DNA from: Ambrosia x helenae
Lineage: Eukaryota > Streptophyta > Magnoliopsida > Asterales > Asteraceae
Direction of reading: 5' to 3'
DNA length: 64,000 nucleotides
Assembly: GCA_030844895.1 (NCBI GenBank)
Contig: CM061234.1
Span: 14,629,573-14,693,572, forward strand
Program-made: the position numbers and the translations under genes
The notes under the pieces: model-generated
Seen by the model: the letters and a program-made list of their open reading frames with translations, nothing else
Database searches by the model: none
What the model was told of the DNA's origin: nothing
Shown here: positions 1-10,132 of the stretch, in pieces
Layout of the letters: each line of letters starts with the position of its first letter
Numbering within the stretch: the stretch's first letter is position 1

Positions 1-1319
1 GGGTTTGTTGGTTCTGGACCTTGAGAATATTATCATTATGTCATTATTATATCCCTTTATCATTGTAAATTTATTGTAGGTCCTTCAACTATGTCAAATT
101 ATATGTAAACCACCTTAACCTTTTGTTTCTCTTTGGTGGGTTAGGTTAGGTTAATAAGCTCATTACTAGTTGTCATGCTCGTCGGATACTCGGTTATTTC
201 TAAACGTCAGATATTTCGTATAGTTGCGGATATCGGTTATGCCAGTTAGTTTATTAAAAGTTGATCGATCGGATTCCTAAAGACTTTTTTTTACTTTTTT
301 TTGTGTAGTTTTATTATACACAACTAGACATGTATGAGTCTGTTTGTCATCCTTATTTATTTCCAACCATCTTGATTTTAAAGCGGTTTGCAGAATCTAA
401 AGATAGGGCTGGCAATTTTAGACACGAACAAGAATACCCGACACTAACCAACACGATTTTAACAAGTACATGTATGTGATGTCGTGTGAGTTAGGTCCTT
501 TTAAACGTCCTTATTAAAACCAACACTTTCCCAAAAGAAGTGTCAAGACTTGGTGAAAAAGGGTAATTAAATGAGACCTTTAAATTAAAACACTTATCTA
601 AGTTTTAAATTTATAAAAGTAAAACAATATCTGCTGACTATTTTGAACCCACACAATAGGCAAGTGGATTTATCGGGTGTAGTATAGCCTATAGCAAGTG
701 CCGAGTATTGAACCCTAAGATACGACTTCCCCTACTCAGTTCTAAGTTACTGCAACAAAAAGAAAGATAAAGTAAAATAAAATAAATAAAGAGAGCGAGG
801 GTGACCGAAGTAAAAAATCAATACCAAACAAAGTGCTACTTTGGGATCCAACTTATTTTTGGGACGGATTAATAGTAGTTATTTAATTAAGTGGTGTGAA
901 CAAGTGCGCACTTATGCCGAACTTGGAGTTGCTACAACATTCTCCAGTGGTGTCTGTTTTCGCAATACAAGCTGTGTTCCTGTTTTAAAATCAAGGTCTC
1001 CCGAACCGGTAAGCTCACCACTCAACTATGACAGACGGACTACTCAAGACTGTGTATACCCAACCCCAAATGATCCAACTCCCAAAGCTGCAATAATGAC
1101 ATCTAATCACTCAAAACCTCTATGGACAACTTGTCGGTGGCCGAAGCATGACCGAACAAGAAACCACTTGATATCGTAAAGGAGTCGTGACCAAACGGCA
1201 CACGTGCATCTTTTACTTGACCCAATTAACTATTTTAAAAAGTGAATGGTCTATCAATAACTGTGCGGCAGTACAAAGATGATAGAAAATAAAGACCGTT
1301 TTCTCTCAACACGGGTTCA
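1..1319. other. Intergenic, no supported gene
   Basis: AT-rich sequence with no convincing coding region. At about 404 there is a terminus-like motif (tagggctggcaatttt) of the kind seen at hAT-type MITE ends, but no matching inverted copy was found, so an element cannot be delimited. The open frame at 841-1179 has no ATG start and no recognisable motif. Confidence 0.5.
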
Positions 1320-1326
1320 TCAAACC

Positions 1327-1881
1327 TTAGCTTGCGCCAAAGCTTTCACATAGACAATGAAGCTGAGCCGCACAACTAAGACTTGACTTATCACTAGGAC
1401 CAAATATAAAGACCGTACCAACAGAAGATAGAGAAATGTGCACCTTTTTGTTGGTGGAGTCCAATTCAGACATGTATGCAATGAACTCCTTGGTAGACAT
1501 CCCTTCTGTTTCTTTAAGATCAATGATGCCAGTCATAACTGCACTCTCATCACTTACCTCCTTAGCTTCCACAGCTTCTCCTACTTCATCTTTCTTGCCC
1601 TCAACAATTTCTGCCACTAAAGCTTGAGCACTTGTTCCCTCACATGATTTATCTTGTTGATCTGGCATGAACTCCTTTAGGCTCTCATTGCTTTTTGAAG
1701 AATGGCCACTTAAGCTTTGTCCTGAAGAACTCTGATTAGAAGAAGAATTTTGCTGAGTGTGACTATTCACTTTAAAATGACTTTCTAAAGCCTCCCACAG
1801 CTCTTGTGAATAGTCATAACTATTAAAGTTACCGGTATGGACTTCAAGTTTTTGCATTGTTAGGATGTTGCGAAAAACCAT
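1327..1881 (-). pseudogene. Unrecognised coding-like sequence
   Basis: An open frame of 184 codons from an ATG at 1881. The predicted protein is Ser/Gln/Asn-rich in its first third and acidic (Glu, Asp, Lys) in the middle. A strong donor-like AAG|GTGCAC follows the codons for STNKK near 1440, so the last 40 residues may be intron rather than protein. I do not recognise a family. It could be an exon of a decayed gene, a captured gene fragment in a transposon, or chance. No partner exon was identified on either side. Confidence 0.25.
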
Positions 1882-1929
1882 TCAAAATGGGCGAACGTCC
1901 CCTCTGCAACCGAATCGTCAAAAAGGATG

Positions 1930-2215
1930 AAAACAAGTTCATCTCATAAACCGTTCAGTTGGTAGTGAAAACTTGAAGGAAATTAACTTGGATGATGACG
2001 AGTTCAACGAGGAATTGAGTCGCCCACCGGTCGAGACAAGTCAAAAAAGAGGGCACAAAAATCCTCTGCTTCGGGTTCTGGATCGGGCAAAGGTGCTTAC
2101 ACCGGTGAGTTGGCCGATTTAAATGCCAACATCGCTCAATTCAATACGATTCAACAACAAAGGCTCGAGGAGAAAAGAAGTATTCGTGAAGCCTTTGGTT
2201 GGGATTCACACTTAA
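1930..2215 (+). pseudogene. Harbinger accessory (NAM-associated/SANT-like) protein remnant
   Basis: After one frame change near 2045 the translation gives a basic Ser-rich linker (KSSASGSGSGK) followed by TGELADLNANIAQFN and then QQQRLEEKRSIREAFG. This order of Gly/Ser linker and coiled-coil tail is what I know from the C-terminal half of plant PIF/Harbinger accessory proteins with a Myb/SANT-like head, often misannotated in databases. The head and the transposase are missing, so this is a fragment. A different part of the same kind of protein lies at 13429-13807. Confidence 0.5.
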
Positions 2216-2409
2216 ATTTGCCCCTCTTCCCCCCTCCGCTCCCTATAGTCCAATGTTACTTTTTATAAAGACTTTGGTTAGGATTCTCGCTTAAAAATTT
2301 GCTTCTTTTAAATTGTCTAGAATTCAATACTTTTGGGAATTATATAGGTAACATACTAACATGAAGTGTGTATACTAGGCGTGGCCACTTGAGTGCATAA
2401 GAAGGGAAA

Positions 2410-2865
2410 ATTGTAGACAACATGGTTGAAGCGAGTTTGTTTGCAGCAAATTTAAGAAGCTTCTAAAATGTTTATGTGCAGTTTGCAACTACAATGTTTT
2501 ATTATAGTTTCTTTCACTTTGTATGACGACAATGATTAACACCAGTGCGAAAAACTGTATATACCATAGTTGAAGCAATTGGTATGTAGCAACTTTAAGA
2601 GCCTTCTAAAATGTTTATATACTGTTTGTAATTAAACTGGAACATTGTTTTATCATAGTTTGTTTCACTTTGTATGACGACGATGATTAACAACAGAACG
2701 AAAAAACTGTAGATACCATAGTTGAAGCAAGTCTGTTTGCAGTAACAGTAAGAAGCTTCTAAAATGTTTATACACAGTTTGCAACTAAACTAGAACATTG
2801 TTTTATCATAGTGTGTTTCACTTTGTATGATGACGAATTGACGATGATTAAACCTCATTTGAGAG
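2410..2865. repeat. Three tandem copies of a ~150-bp unit
   Basis: The landmark gttgaagc occurs at 2424, 2569 and 2721, giving periods of 145 and 152 bp. Each unit continues with the shared blocks agcttctaaaatgttta, tttgcaa..., ttcactttgtatgacgac and gatgattaa. The copies differ at scattered sites, so the array is not recent. It ends close to a GC-rich stretch and a CTAG at about 2880-2912, which could be a Helitron 3' end, but this is weak. Confidence 0.75.
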
Positions 2866-2940
2866 TTTATCAAACGCGCAACGCGTGTGGATACTTCAAC
2901 TAGTTACGATTTACAGTTTATAACATATTGTTAGTTACAA

Positions 2941-3293
2941 CCATAGTTGTCAAAAGCGCGCCTAGGCTCGAGGCGCACCAAGTGCGCTGCACCCTGTGAG
3001 GCGCGCGCCTAGGCACTGAGGCGCACTATCAGGGCTGATTTCCGGCCAAATTCAGGCCAAAAGTTGCATTAACCTCTAAAACATCTTAAATGAGTCATGA
3101 ACAAGTCCTAAACAACCCTAAAACATCCTAAAGTAGCCCTAAACAAGCCTAAAACATCTCTAGAATCCCTAAAAAATGTATTTTATACTATGCGCTTAAT
3201 TATAAAAAGTCATCGTTTTTTATGCGCCTTGCGCCTAGGCTCCGGGCTCGGCCTATGCGCCTTGAGTACGCCTAGGCGCTTTGACAACTATGG
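2941..3293. mobile_element. GC-rich inverted-repeat MITE with 6-bp target duplication
   Basis: The element begins ccatagttgtcaaa and ends with its complement tttgacaactatgg. It is flanked on both sides by ttacaa (2935-2940 and 3294-3299). The subterminal parts are rich in gcgcctaggc-type blocks that also pair with one another, while the centre is AT-rich. It has no coding capacity. A 6-bp duplication does not fit hAT (8 bp) or Harbinger (3 bp) cleanly, so the superfamily is left open. A related GC-rich scrap may lie at about 38170-38250. Confidence 0.8.
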
Positions 3294-3319
3294 TTACAAC
3301 AGCTACAAGTTTCCCAAAT

Positions 3320-3925
3320 CACATTTTACACCTAAAACTTTACAACTTAACAAAACTGATCCCTGAACTAACAGAGACTTATTCTAATTGAGTCGAAACT
3401 AACCAACATCGGTACCGCTATCGAAACCAATATTAGTGTTCGTTTTTATGCTTTTCAATCTATGTAAGATACGGCTTTATTTTATGAGTTGCATTATAAA
3501 ACTCTTGTGTAATAAACCATTGAAAATATAACTATACTGAGAAGGCTCTTCATCATAGCGTTATTTTGCACAACTATTTTTTCAAATAAAATTTGAAAAT
3601 AAATAAATAAATAAAATTTAAATCGCAGTGTCAAAATAAATAAATAAATAAATAAACGAAATGTAACCCGCGTATCATGAGTTTTGTCTAATCGAGTGCA
3701 GGTACCATACCGGTACCTATATCATAGCTGTCCATCGATGTAAACAAGTGCCAATATCTTTTCAAGTATACCACAACTTTAACTTTTAAGTTCTCTTTCA
3801 GTAACTATAACGAGTACCGATACCATAATAACCAAACCAATACTGACTGAATTTCTCCGTAACGTGCAAGATTATTTACTAGTGTATAATAAGAATGTAA
3901 AGTAAAACTTATATTTTATAATGTT
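3320..3925 (+). repeat. Dispersed repeat, copy 1
   Basis: Aligns in the same orientation with 9283-9825. Shared landmarks in order are actttacaactt, aaaactgatc, gaactaac, ggtacc.ctatcgaaacc, gtaagatac, cttttgtgtaataaa, ttattttgcacaactatt, gtgcag.caccatacc, tgtaaacaa.tgccaatatc and aacttttaagttctctttc. Roughly one base in five or six differs. No coding capacity. It contains an ATAA-type microsatellite and ends just before a poly-A run and a LINE fragment. Confidence 0.7.
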
Positions 3926-3957
3926 ATGCCATAAAAAAAAAAAAAAAAAAAAAAAAA

Positions 3958-5163
3958 TCAAAGCTTCATATTAACAAGTCTAAGAAGAATGGAGGTTTGG
4001 GCATTACAAAGCTAGGGGATGTTAATATCGCCCTTTTAGCAAAATGGGCATGGAGATTCAAAGCGCAACCTAACTCTATTTGGACGAAGGTAGTGCGTCT
4101 TGTTCATTACGGGAGAGGCTGTTGGGATTTCTTGCCGCTCAATAGTCGCATTAAAGGACGCTGGTCAAATATAGTTAAAGAAGTTAATCGATTGCAACTT
4201 AAGGGGAACAAGTTGAGCGATTTCATCAGACCTGCAATGGGAAATGGCAAGAGTATTAACTTCTGGTTCGACATATGGATTGGGAACACTACTTTGAAAC
4301 AACGGTGGCCAAACCTGTACGTCCTGGAGAAATCTAAATTCTGTTCAGTTTCTGACCGGCTGCGAAAGGTGGATAACAGTCTGCGCTTCTTTCCGGAATG
4401 GCGAAAAGGCATTTCTACAGTTGCAGATATATCGGAGATGCATGATTTATCTTCTTTATTAGTTAATGTGTCATTTACGAATTCGGAAGATACATGGTAC
4501 TGGAAGACGGATAATCGGCAACCCTTTTCGGTTGCTGCTGTGAAAAAACTGTTAAAGGAAGACAATGAGCAGCCAAATAGCTACAAGATGAAGTGGGAGA
4601 ATTGGGTTCCAGGCAAGGTAAACTTATTCGTTTGGCGGGCTGAAATGAAACGCATCCCTACGATGACAGCTCTTCGTAGAAGGAACATTGGTGTGCCAGA
4701 TGTGACTTGTGTTTTATGTAATGTGGAGGATGAGAACGTGATGCATCTGTTTGCCGGGTGCGGGTTTACATTCGGCGTATGGTCGGGTGTAGGTAGTTGG
4801 TGCAAAATGGGCCCTATTTTTACTTTTGATTTTGAAGATTTGTTAACTTTTCACCATCATATTCCAGCTAACAAATGGGGCAAACGGATTGTCAAGGGGA
4901 TTGTTATGATAACTTGTTGGGCTATCTGGAGGGCTCGAAACGCTAGAGTTTTTCCAAGCTAAGGAGCCGAAGGTTACGGAAGTTGTTTATTCTATTAAGT
5001 CTTGGTCGTTTTTATGGTTAAAAAAAGAGGACTAGGTTTGGTTCTATTGTGTGGAAAGATTGGGCGATTGACCCTTTGTATATGTTGTAACTTGTGGTGG
5101 CGGTCCTCGATTTGAGGGCTAGCTAGTTTCTATTGAAGTTTACTATTCAAAAAAAAAAAAAAA
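3958..5163 (+). mobile_element. 5'-truncated plant L1-like LINE (RT C-terminal part, zf-RVT)
   Basis: The translation opens with INKSKKNGGLGI and runs through LLAKWAWRF, INFWFDIWIG, the zf-RVT cysteine region (CVLCN...VMHLFAGC) and CWAIWRARNARVF. These are landmarks of the region after the RT domain in plant LINEs. An extra T in the run near 4953 shifts the frame; the next frame continues as QAKEPKVTEVV. The 3' part is noncoding and ends in poly-A (about 5150-5163). Unusually, the truncated 5' edge abuts another A-run (about 3933-3957). No target duplication was found. It cannot move by itself. Confidence 0.85.
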
Positions 5164-5338
5164 AGTCCAATAAATGTACAAGACAAGAATAAATACGGGT
5201 GATGCCGATTTAACTCGGATACTAAGTTGGGCTTCATCCACCCAAGCCCCTGTATTATGAATCGAAGAACCCCGTTGGTAAAAAGAAGGCAAAAAAGCAA
5301 ATGTGTATGTAACAGGATAAAAGACAAGTAGGTGAAGT

Positions 5339-8300
5339 ATGATGTTAAAATTGAGAAATATGGGCGCCTTATCTTGCTCCCCTCTTATCCTCCGATGTCT
5401 TCTCCGCCGCCCACCACCGTACGCCACCACCTTCAACATTCCCTCAATCGCACTTTCTTTCCTCAAACCCTTCAAACATACCCCTCCTCCTTTTATATCC
5501 ATCTCTCTCCCTACAACACTCTCCTTCTCACCCATCTCTCGATCTTTCTCCACCACCACTGCCGAAGTCGAACCCACCGAAACCGACGACCTTTCAGAAG
5601 TCGAAATCAACGACGACCCTCCCCTTGAAACTGAGAGCGAGAGCCCTGTAGTAGACGCTAGAATTTCGAATACCCACAAGGAATTATTATCCAAGTTGAA
5701 AACCATGAGTGTAAAAGAGAAGAAAGAGTTGGGGTCTTATGCCAACAGTTTGGGGAAAAAGCTTAAGTCTCAGCAGGTGGGCAAGTCTGGCGTTACTGAT
5801 TCCGTCGCCATTGCCTTGCTCGAAACCCTAGAAGCCAACGAGCTTCTTAAGGTATATGTTGAACCAACTTTGAGTACTATACATGAACCATAAACTTTAT
5901 GCAGAACATGGCAAGATAACTCAATAGGCCTGTAAATGAACCGAACGAACATGAACACAGGCGTGTTCGTGTTTATTCATTTAACTTTAACCGAACACGA
6001 ACACATAATCGAACACATTTTTGTGTTCGTGTTCGTTCATTAGGAAATTTGTCGTGTTCGTGTTCATTTATGTTCGTTCATTTAAACCTAAACGAACAGT
6101 TCATGAACATAAACGAACACAAATGATCAATATAAACGAACACAAATGAACATAAACGAACACAAACAAAAACAAGTTAATAATGATTCATGAACATAAA
6201 TGAACGTTAGGGTTGGGGTGGAGAGCGGCTAATAAGTGATATGTTTAGAATGTTAGGGTTAGGGTTAAGTTTTTAGAACATATGAATTAAGGTTACTTAA
6301 CAAAAGGAAATAAATAATAATAAAAATAAAGCTAAGTTTAATTAAACGAACATAAACGAACAAAATGAACGAACATAAACGAACGTTCATGAACATAAAT
6401 GAACGAACACAACGTGTGTTCATGTTCGTTCGTTTAATTAAACGAACAAAAAATTGTGTTCGTGTTCATTCATTTATTTAAATAAACGAACATAAACAAA
6501 CTTCCCGCCAAACAGTTCACGAATAGTTCATGAACGTTCGGTTCGTTTACAGGCCTATAACTCAACATCATATTAATATACTATAGAGTGAAGTTGAATT
6601 AAATTTTGTTATAGGTAGATGTATTAGTCAAACTCACTCATCATCAAAGCAAGCGAATTCTTCTTTAGCTTTAAACATCTTATAGTATAGAGCGAGTAGC
6701 GACCAAAGTCACCAAACAAATAACAGCAACTTAGCTCTTACATCCAACTACAGAAGTAAGTTTCCATGGTTATTGATGGAGAACGATCATAAATTGTTAG
6801 CATACAGTTATTATTATTTATTTTTAAGATCTGTTATCAGTTATTCATATCACAGAAAAATAATTAACCAATACTTTTTTGTTCTCAGTTTCAGTTCGTG
6901 TATAAATAACCAAAATGAATCACTTTGTTGAAAACGATGGTGAGAAACAGAGCACCCGCAGAGCCTCTTCAAATCATATATATAAACATTAAAATGCTAG
7001 ATAATTCATCAAAATTAATGAAAAAAAAAACATAACAAAAAAATGGCGTTAAAAAAAAACTCACCACGTATAGCTCCTGATAATTTGTGGTAATCACTTC
7101 CGGCGATCATGTTGCAGAACCGCTCGCTGGATTACCTATCTCTGATGATTTCTTCGCGGTGTTGGTATGAATGCGACACATGGTCGTACTCAGCAGCCCT
7201 GTTTGTTGTTGAAATTAGACCGAAAGTTTATGGTTTTCTAGGGTTTAAGAAAAGGGATGCTGACAAGTTGGATGTAGTGTGTAGGCAATGAGCGATGAGT
7301 TGATCGATTGCAGTTCGGAGCTCCCTACAGCAGGTTTCATCATTAGGAAAAGAGTAAAGTTTTTTAGGGATTGAACAGTGGGCACGTGGAAACCCTGGAC
7401 ACTGAGACCTTGTATGCGGCGTGGTACACGCTGGATATGGGATCTACCGTGACTGCTTGAGTCAGCACCCTCTCATAGCTCTCAGCTTTCTCTCTCTCTG
7501 TCTCTTTCAGTGGTGTAGGATTTCTAAGTTGGGAAAAGAAAAGAAAAGCAACATGAAATAATGAAATATAAGGGACCATAACTGCACATGGCGGTGGAGA
7601 GCTCTCGTGATGTCCTTATGTGGGTCATGTCGTTGTGTGCTCCAAAAATAGGCGGAAATCATAAGTCTGTCCTCTCTTGGCTCGTCATTTGAGTTCTTCC
7701 AACAATGGAAATTTCATGAAAGTATTTGTAGTAAACTTCCAAAGAATATACAGAAACAAAATTATATAGCAACATCCCTTAGTGGTGAATATCTTTTAAG
7801 TTTATATTGGGTACATCGAACCGAACTATATGGAACACCGTACCGGTTCGTACCGAAATGAACCTACCCCCTCCGTACCGAATTCGTCTAGCCTCGCAAA
7901 CCGCGTTCCCGTACCGGAGCGAATCACGATTTAGGTGACTATGATCATAACCCATGTAAAAATTGCAATGAAGTATGCCATTTTTGTTTTCTCCGACTTT
8001 CGGTGTAAATTGACTAATATGCTGATTTTGGTTCACCTTAAAACTCTTTGCTAGTATGTAAATTATTTATACATGGTATGATTATGGCACCTCTTTATTT
8101 GATAATCATTAATAATATCTATATGTCTATTTTGATTCTAATAATTGTAACAGCTTAAAATTCATAACAACTGCCCGGGAGAGTTAGACGATGTGGTGAA
8201 TCGATTAGAGGAAGCCACTGGTTCGGTTGTGGTTGGTCGAATCGGTCGAACTGTAATCATTTACAGGCCCAGTCTAACAAAACTGAAAGCAGAAGAGAAA

Positions 8301-8500
8301 AAGAAACAGGCTATGAAGATTTTCCTCAAAAGAAGAGCAGCATTTAAATCATCTTATCAGGTATAAACTTTTTTATCTTTGAGCTTTCGTATCCCACAAA
8401 AATGTCACAAAATTTGGGTTTCGATATGCAGGGGAGAACGCAGAGCAGAGGACAGTCAGGGCCACCATCTAGCCGGAGTCGAGCTTATAGAAGGTCTTGA
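5339..8500 (+). CDS. Single-CRM-domain (CRS1/YhbY) RNA-binding protein, organellar
   Basis: Three exons: 5339-5851, 8154-8360 and 8432-8500, all in phase 0, giving 262 residues. Residues 1-75 are rich in Ser, Pro, Leu and Arg with almost no acidic residues, like an organelle transit peptide. An acidic linker follows (76-105). The CRM domain spans about residues 120-213, including GKSG at 149-152 (the GxxG-type RNA-binding loop) and GSVVVGRIGRTVIIYRP in exon 2. The tail is Lys/Arg-rich and ends in an RS/SR-like stretch. CRM proteins act in group II intron splicing or rRNA maturation in chloroplasts or mitochondria. The single-domain layout resembles the CFM4 / At2g21350 subfamily; that assignment is from memory. 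Intron 1 is 2.3 kb and holds a hAT MITE. Compartment is inferred only. Confidence 0.9.
5925..6557. mobile_element. hAT-type MITE in intron 1 of the CRM gene
   Basis: The ends taggcctgtaaatgaaccga and its near-complement (cggttcgtttacaggccta) are flanked by a perfect 8-bp duplication, taactcaa (5917-5924 and 6558-6565). The interior is built from many permuted copies of gaacacaaacgaac/gttcgtgttcg and can fold on itself. There is no coding capacity. It is related in terminal sequence to the element at 31878-32443. Confidence 0.92.
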
Positions 8501-9282
8501 GGTTGCTGTGTCTATAGGGTGTGATGATAACTAGAGCTTGCTTTGTCTATAAGACTGTTTGGGTCAGGCTGACACCTCCAAGCAGAAGGCGATCACAGTG
8601 ATGTTTTTCTGAGGATAGGTCCTTTAGAAATGGGATATGGTTGGATGGCGTCTCGTTTACAAATATCATCTTTTTGTGAAGGGGTGCTACCCCGGTTGAA
8701 AGAACGTTTAGCTAGCGACACTTGAAGCGCGATGTTGTAAACATTTAGACATTCTTAATGCGACCTTCAACTAGAGTAATCGGTTGTTTAAACTATTATG
8801 AAGTCACCACGAATTACGCATATTTACAAATATAAATTTTCAGTGTATAAATTGTTGGTGTTATGGTAAAATGAGAGAACAGAACAGGGGGAAACTCTGT
8901 TCATTTCATTGGTGATCCCCGACTATAACATATTGTTAGACCATCCGTAGTCAAGCGTGAAAGCCGGTGCTAAATCGTTTTTCGCACCCGTAACACCATT
9001 ACGGTAGGGTGTGAAGTATGAAAACCAGCTCCGAGCGTTATTGTTTTAGCGCTGCAACGCTTAATCATTTACCCAATCAAAACGTGCCACGTACGATAAC
9101 ATTTGACTACTTTGAATATCTTGAACGGAAAAAAGGTGACGGGTTGGGTTTGGTTATCAGAACCTGATCAGAGGTGGTAACCAGTTGATGATGACCGGTT
9201 GGGATGGTGACAAAGGGTCGGAGAAGGTGATACCGAGAGGGTAAGGTCGTCGGAGCCATAGGTTTCCGGTCACCCAAAGGAC
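8501..9282. other. 3' flank of the CRM gene; MITE remnant
   Basis: Contains the probable 3' UTR of the CRM gene. At 8936 a sequence beginning ttagaccatccgtagt resembles the terminal sequence of the Harbinger MITE at 45886 (ttagaccatgtgtagt), but no matching right end was found, so it is taken as a one-ended remnant. No gene is seen. Confidence 0.4.
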
Positions 9283-9825
9283 ATTTCACCTAACACTTTA
9301 CAACTTGACAAAACTGATCACTGAACTAACTAAGACTTGTTTTAATCGAGTCGGTAGTGACCAACATTGGTACCCCTATCGAAACCGGTATTGGTGTTCT
9401 ATGTTTTTCAATGTTTTTCAGTCGATGTAAGATACGACTTTATTTTTTGAGTCACATTATCAAACTTTTGTGTAATAAAACCATTTAAAATATTACTATA
9501 CCGACAAGGTTCATCATCATACCGTTATTTTGCACAACTATTTATTTTCAAATAAAATTTATATCACAATGTCAAGGAAAAAAAATGAAATGTAACCGTG
9601 TATCACGACTTGTCTATATGAGTGCAGACACCATACCAGTACTGATATCATAACTTTCGATCAATGTAAACAAATGCCAATATCTTTATAGACATATCAC
9701 GACTTTAACTTTTAAGTTCTCTTTCGGTTACTATAGCGAGTACCCGTACCACAATAACCAAATCAATACTAACCGAATTTCGACGTAACGCGCAATGTAA
9801 AGTTATCTTTTATAATGTTGTCTTG
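9283..9825 (+). repeat. Dispersed repeat, copy 2
   Basis: Direct-orientation partner of 3320-3925, about 6 kb away. The match begins near acctaacactttacaac and ends near ttttataatgtt, so both boundaries correspond to those of copy 1. It carries one 13-bp local duplication (atgtttttcaatg) not seen in copy 1. No open frame is shared by both copies. Confidence 0.7.
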
Positions 9826-10132
9826 AGCAATTATTTTATATATAAATTTTACCTAGCATTTTACTTGCAAGAATTTAAATTCACACTGATTTTGTGTGAA
9901 CATACATCATACCACCAAAACTATCCTCTATTTTGGTTAGCATTACTCCTTGAAAAACTAAAAGTTTATATATATATATATATTAGACAGTGGGTAAATC
10001 AGTAAATTGGCAGGATGACAAAAAGGTCCATGAAAGCAGGGATAAGGGACAGGTAAAAGCAAAACAAAACACATTGATTGACTGGCATAATTGGAATGTA
10101 AAGTCAAAAAAACATTTAATCTTTTTGACTTT

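Noticed and set aside
841..1179. 112-codon plus-strand frame
   Set aside because: No ATG at its start, no recognisable domain, and composition like the flanking noncoding DNA.
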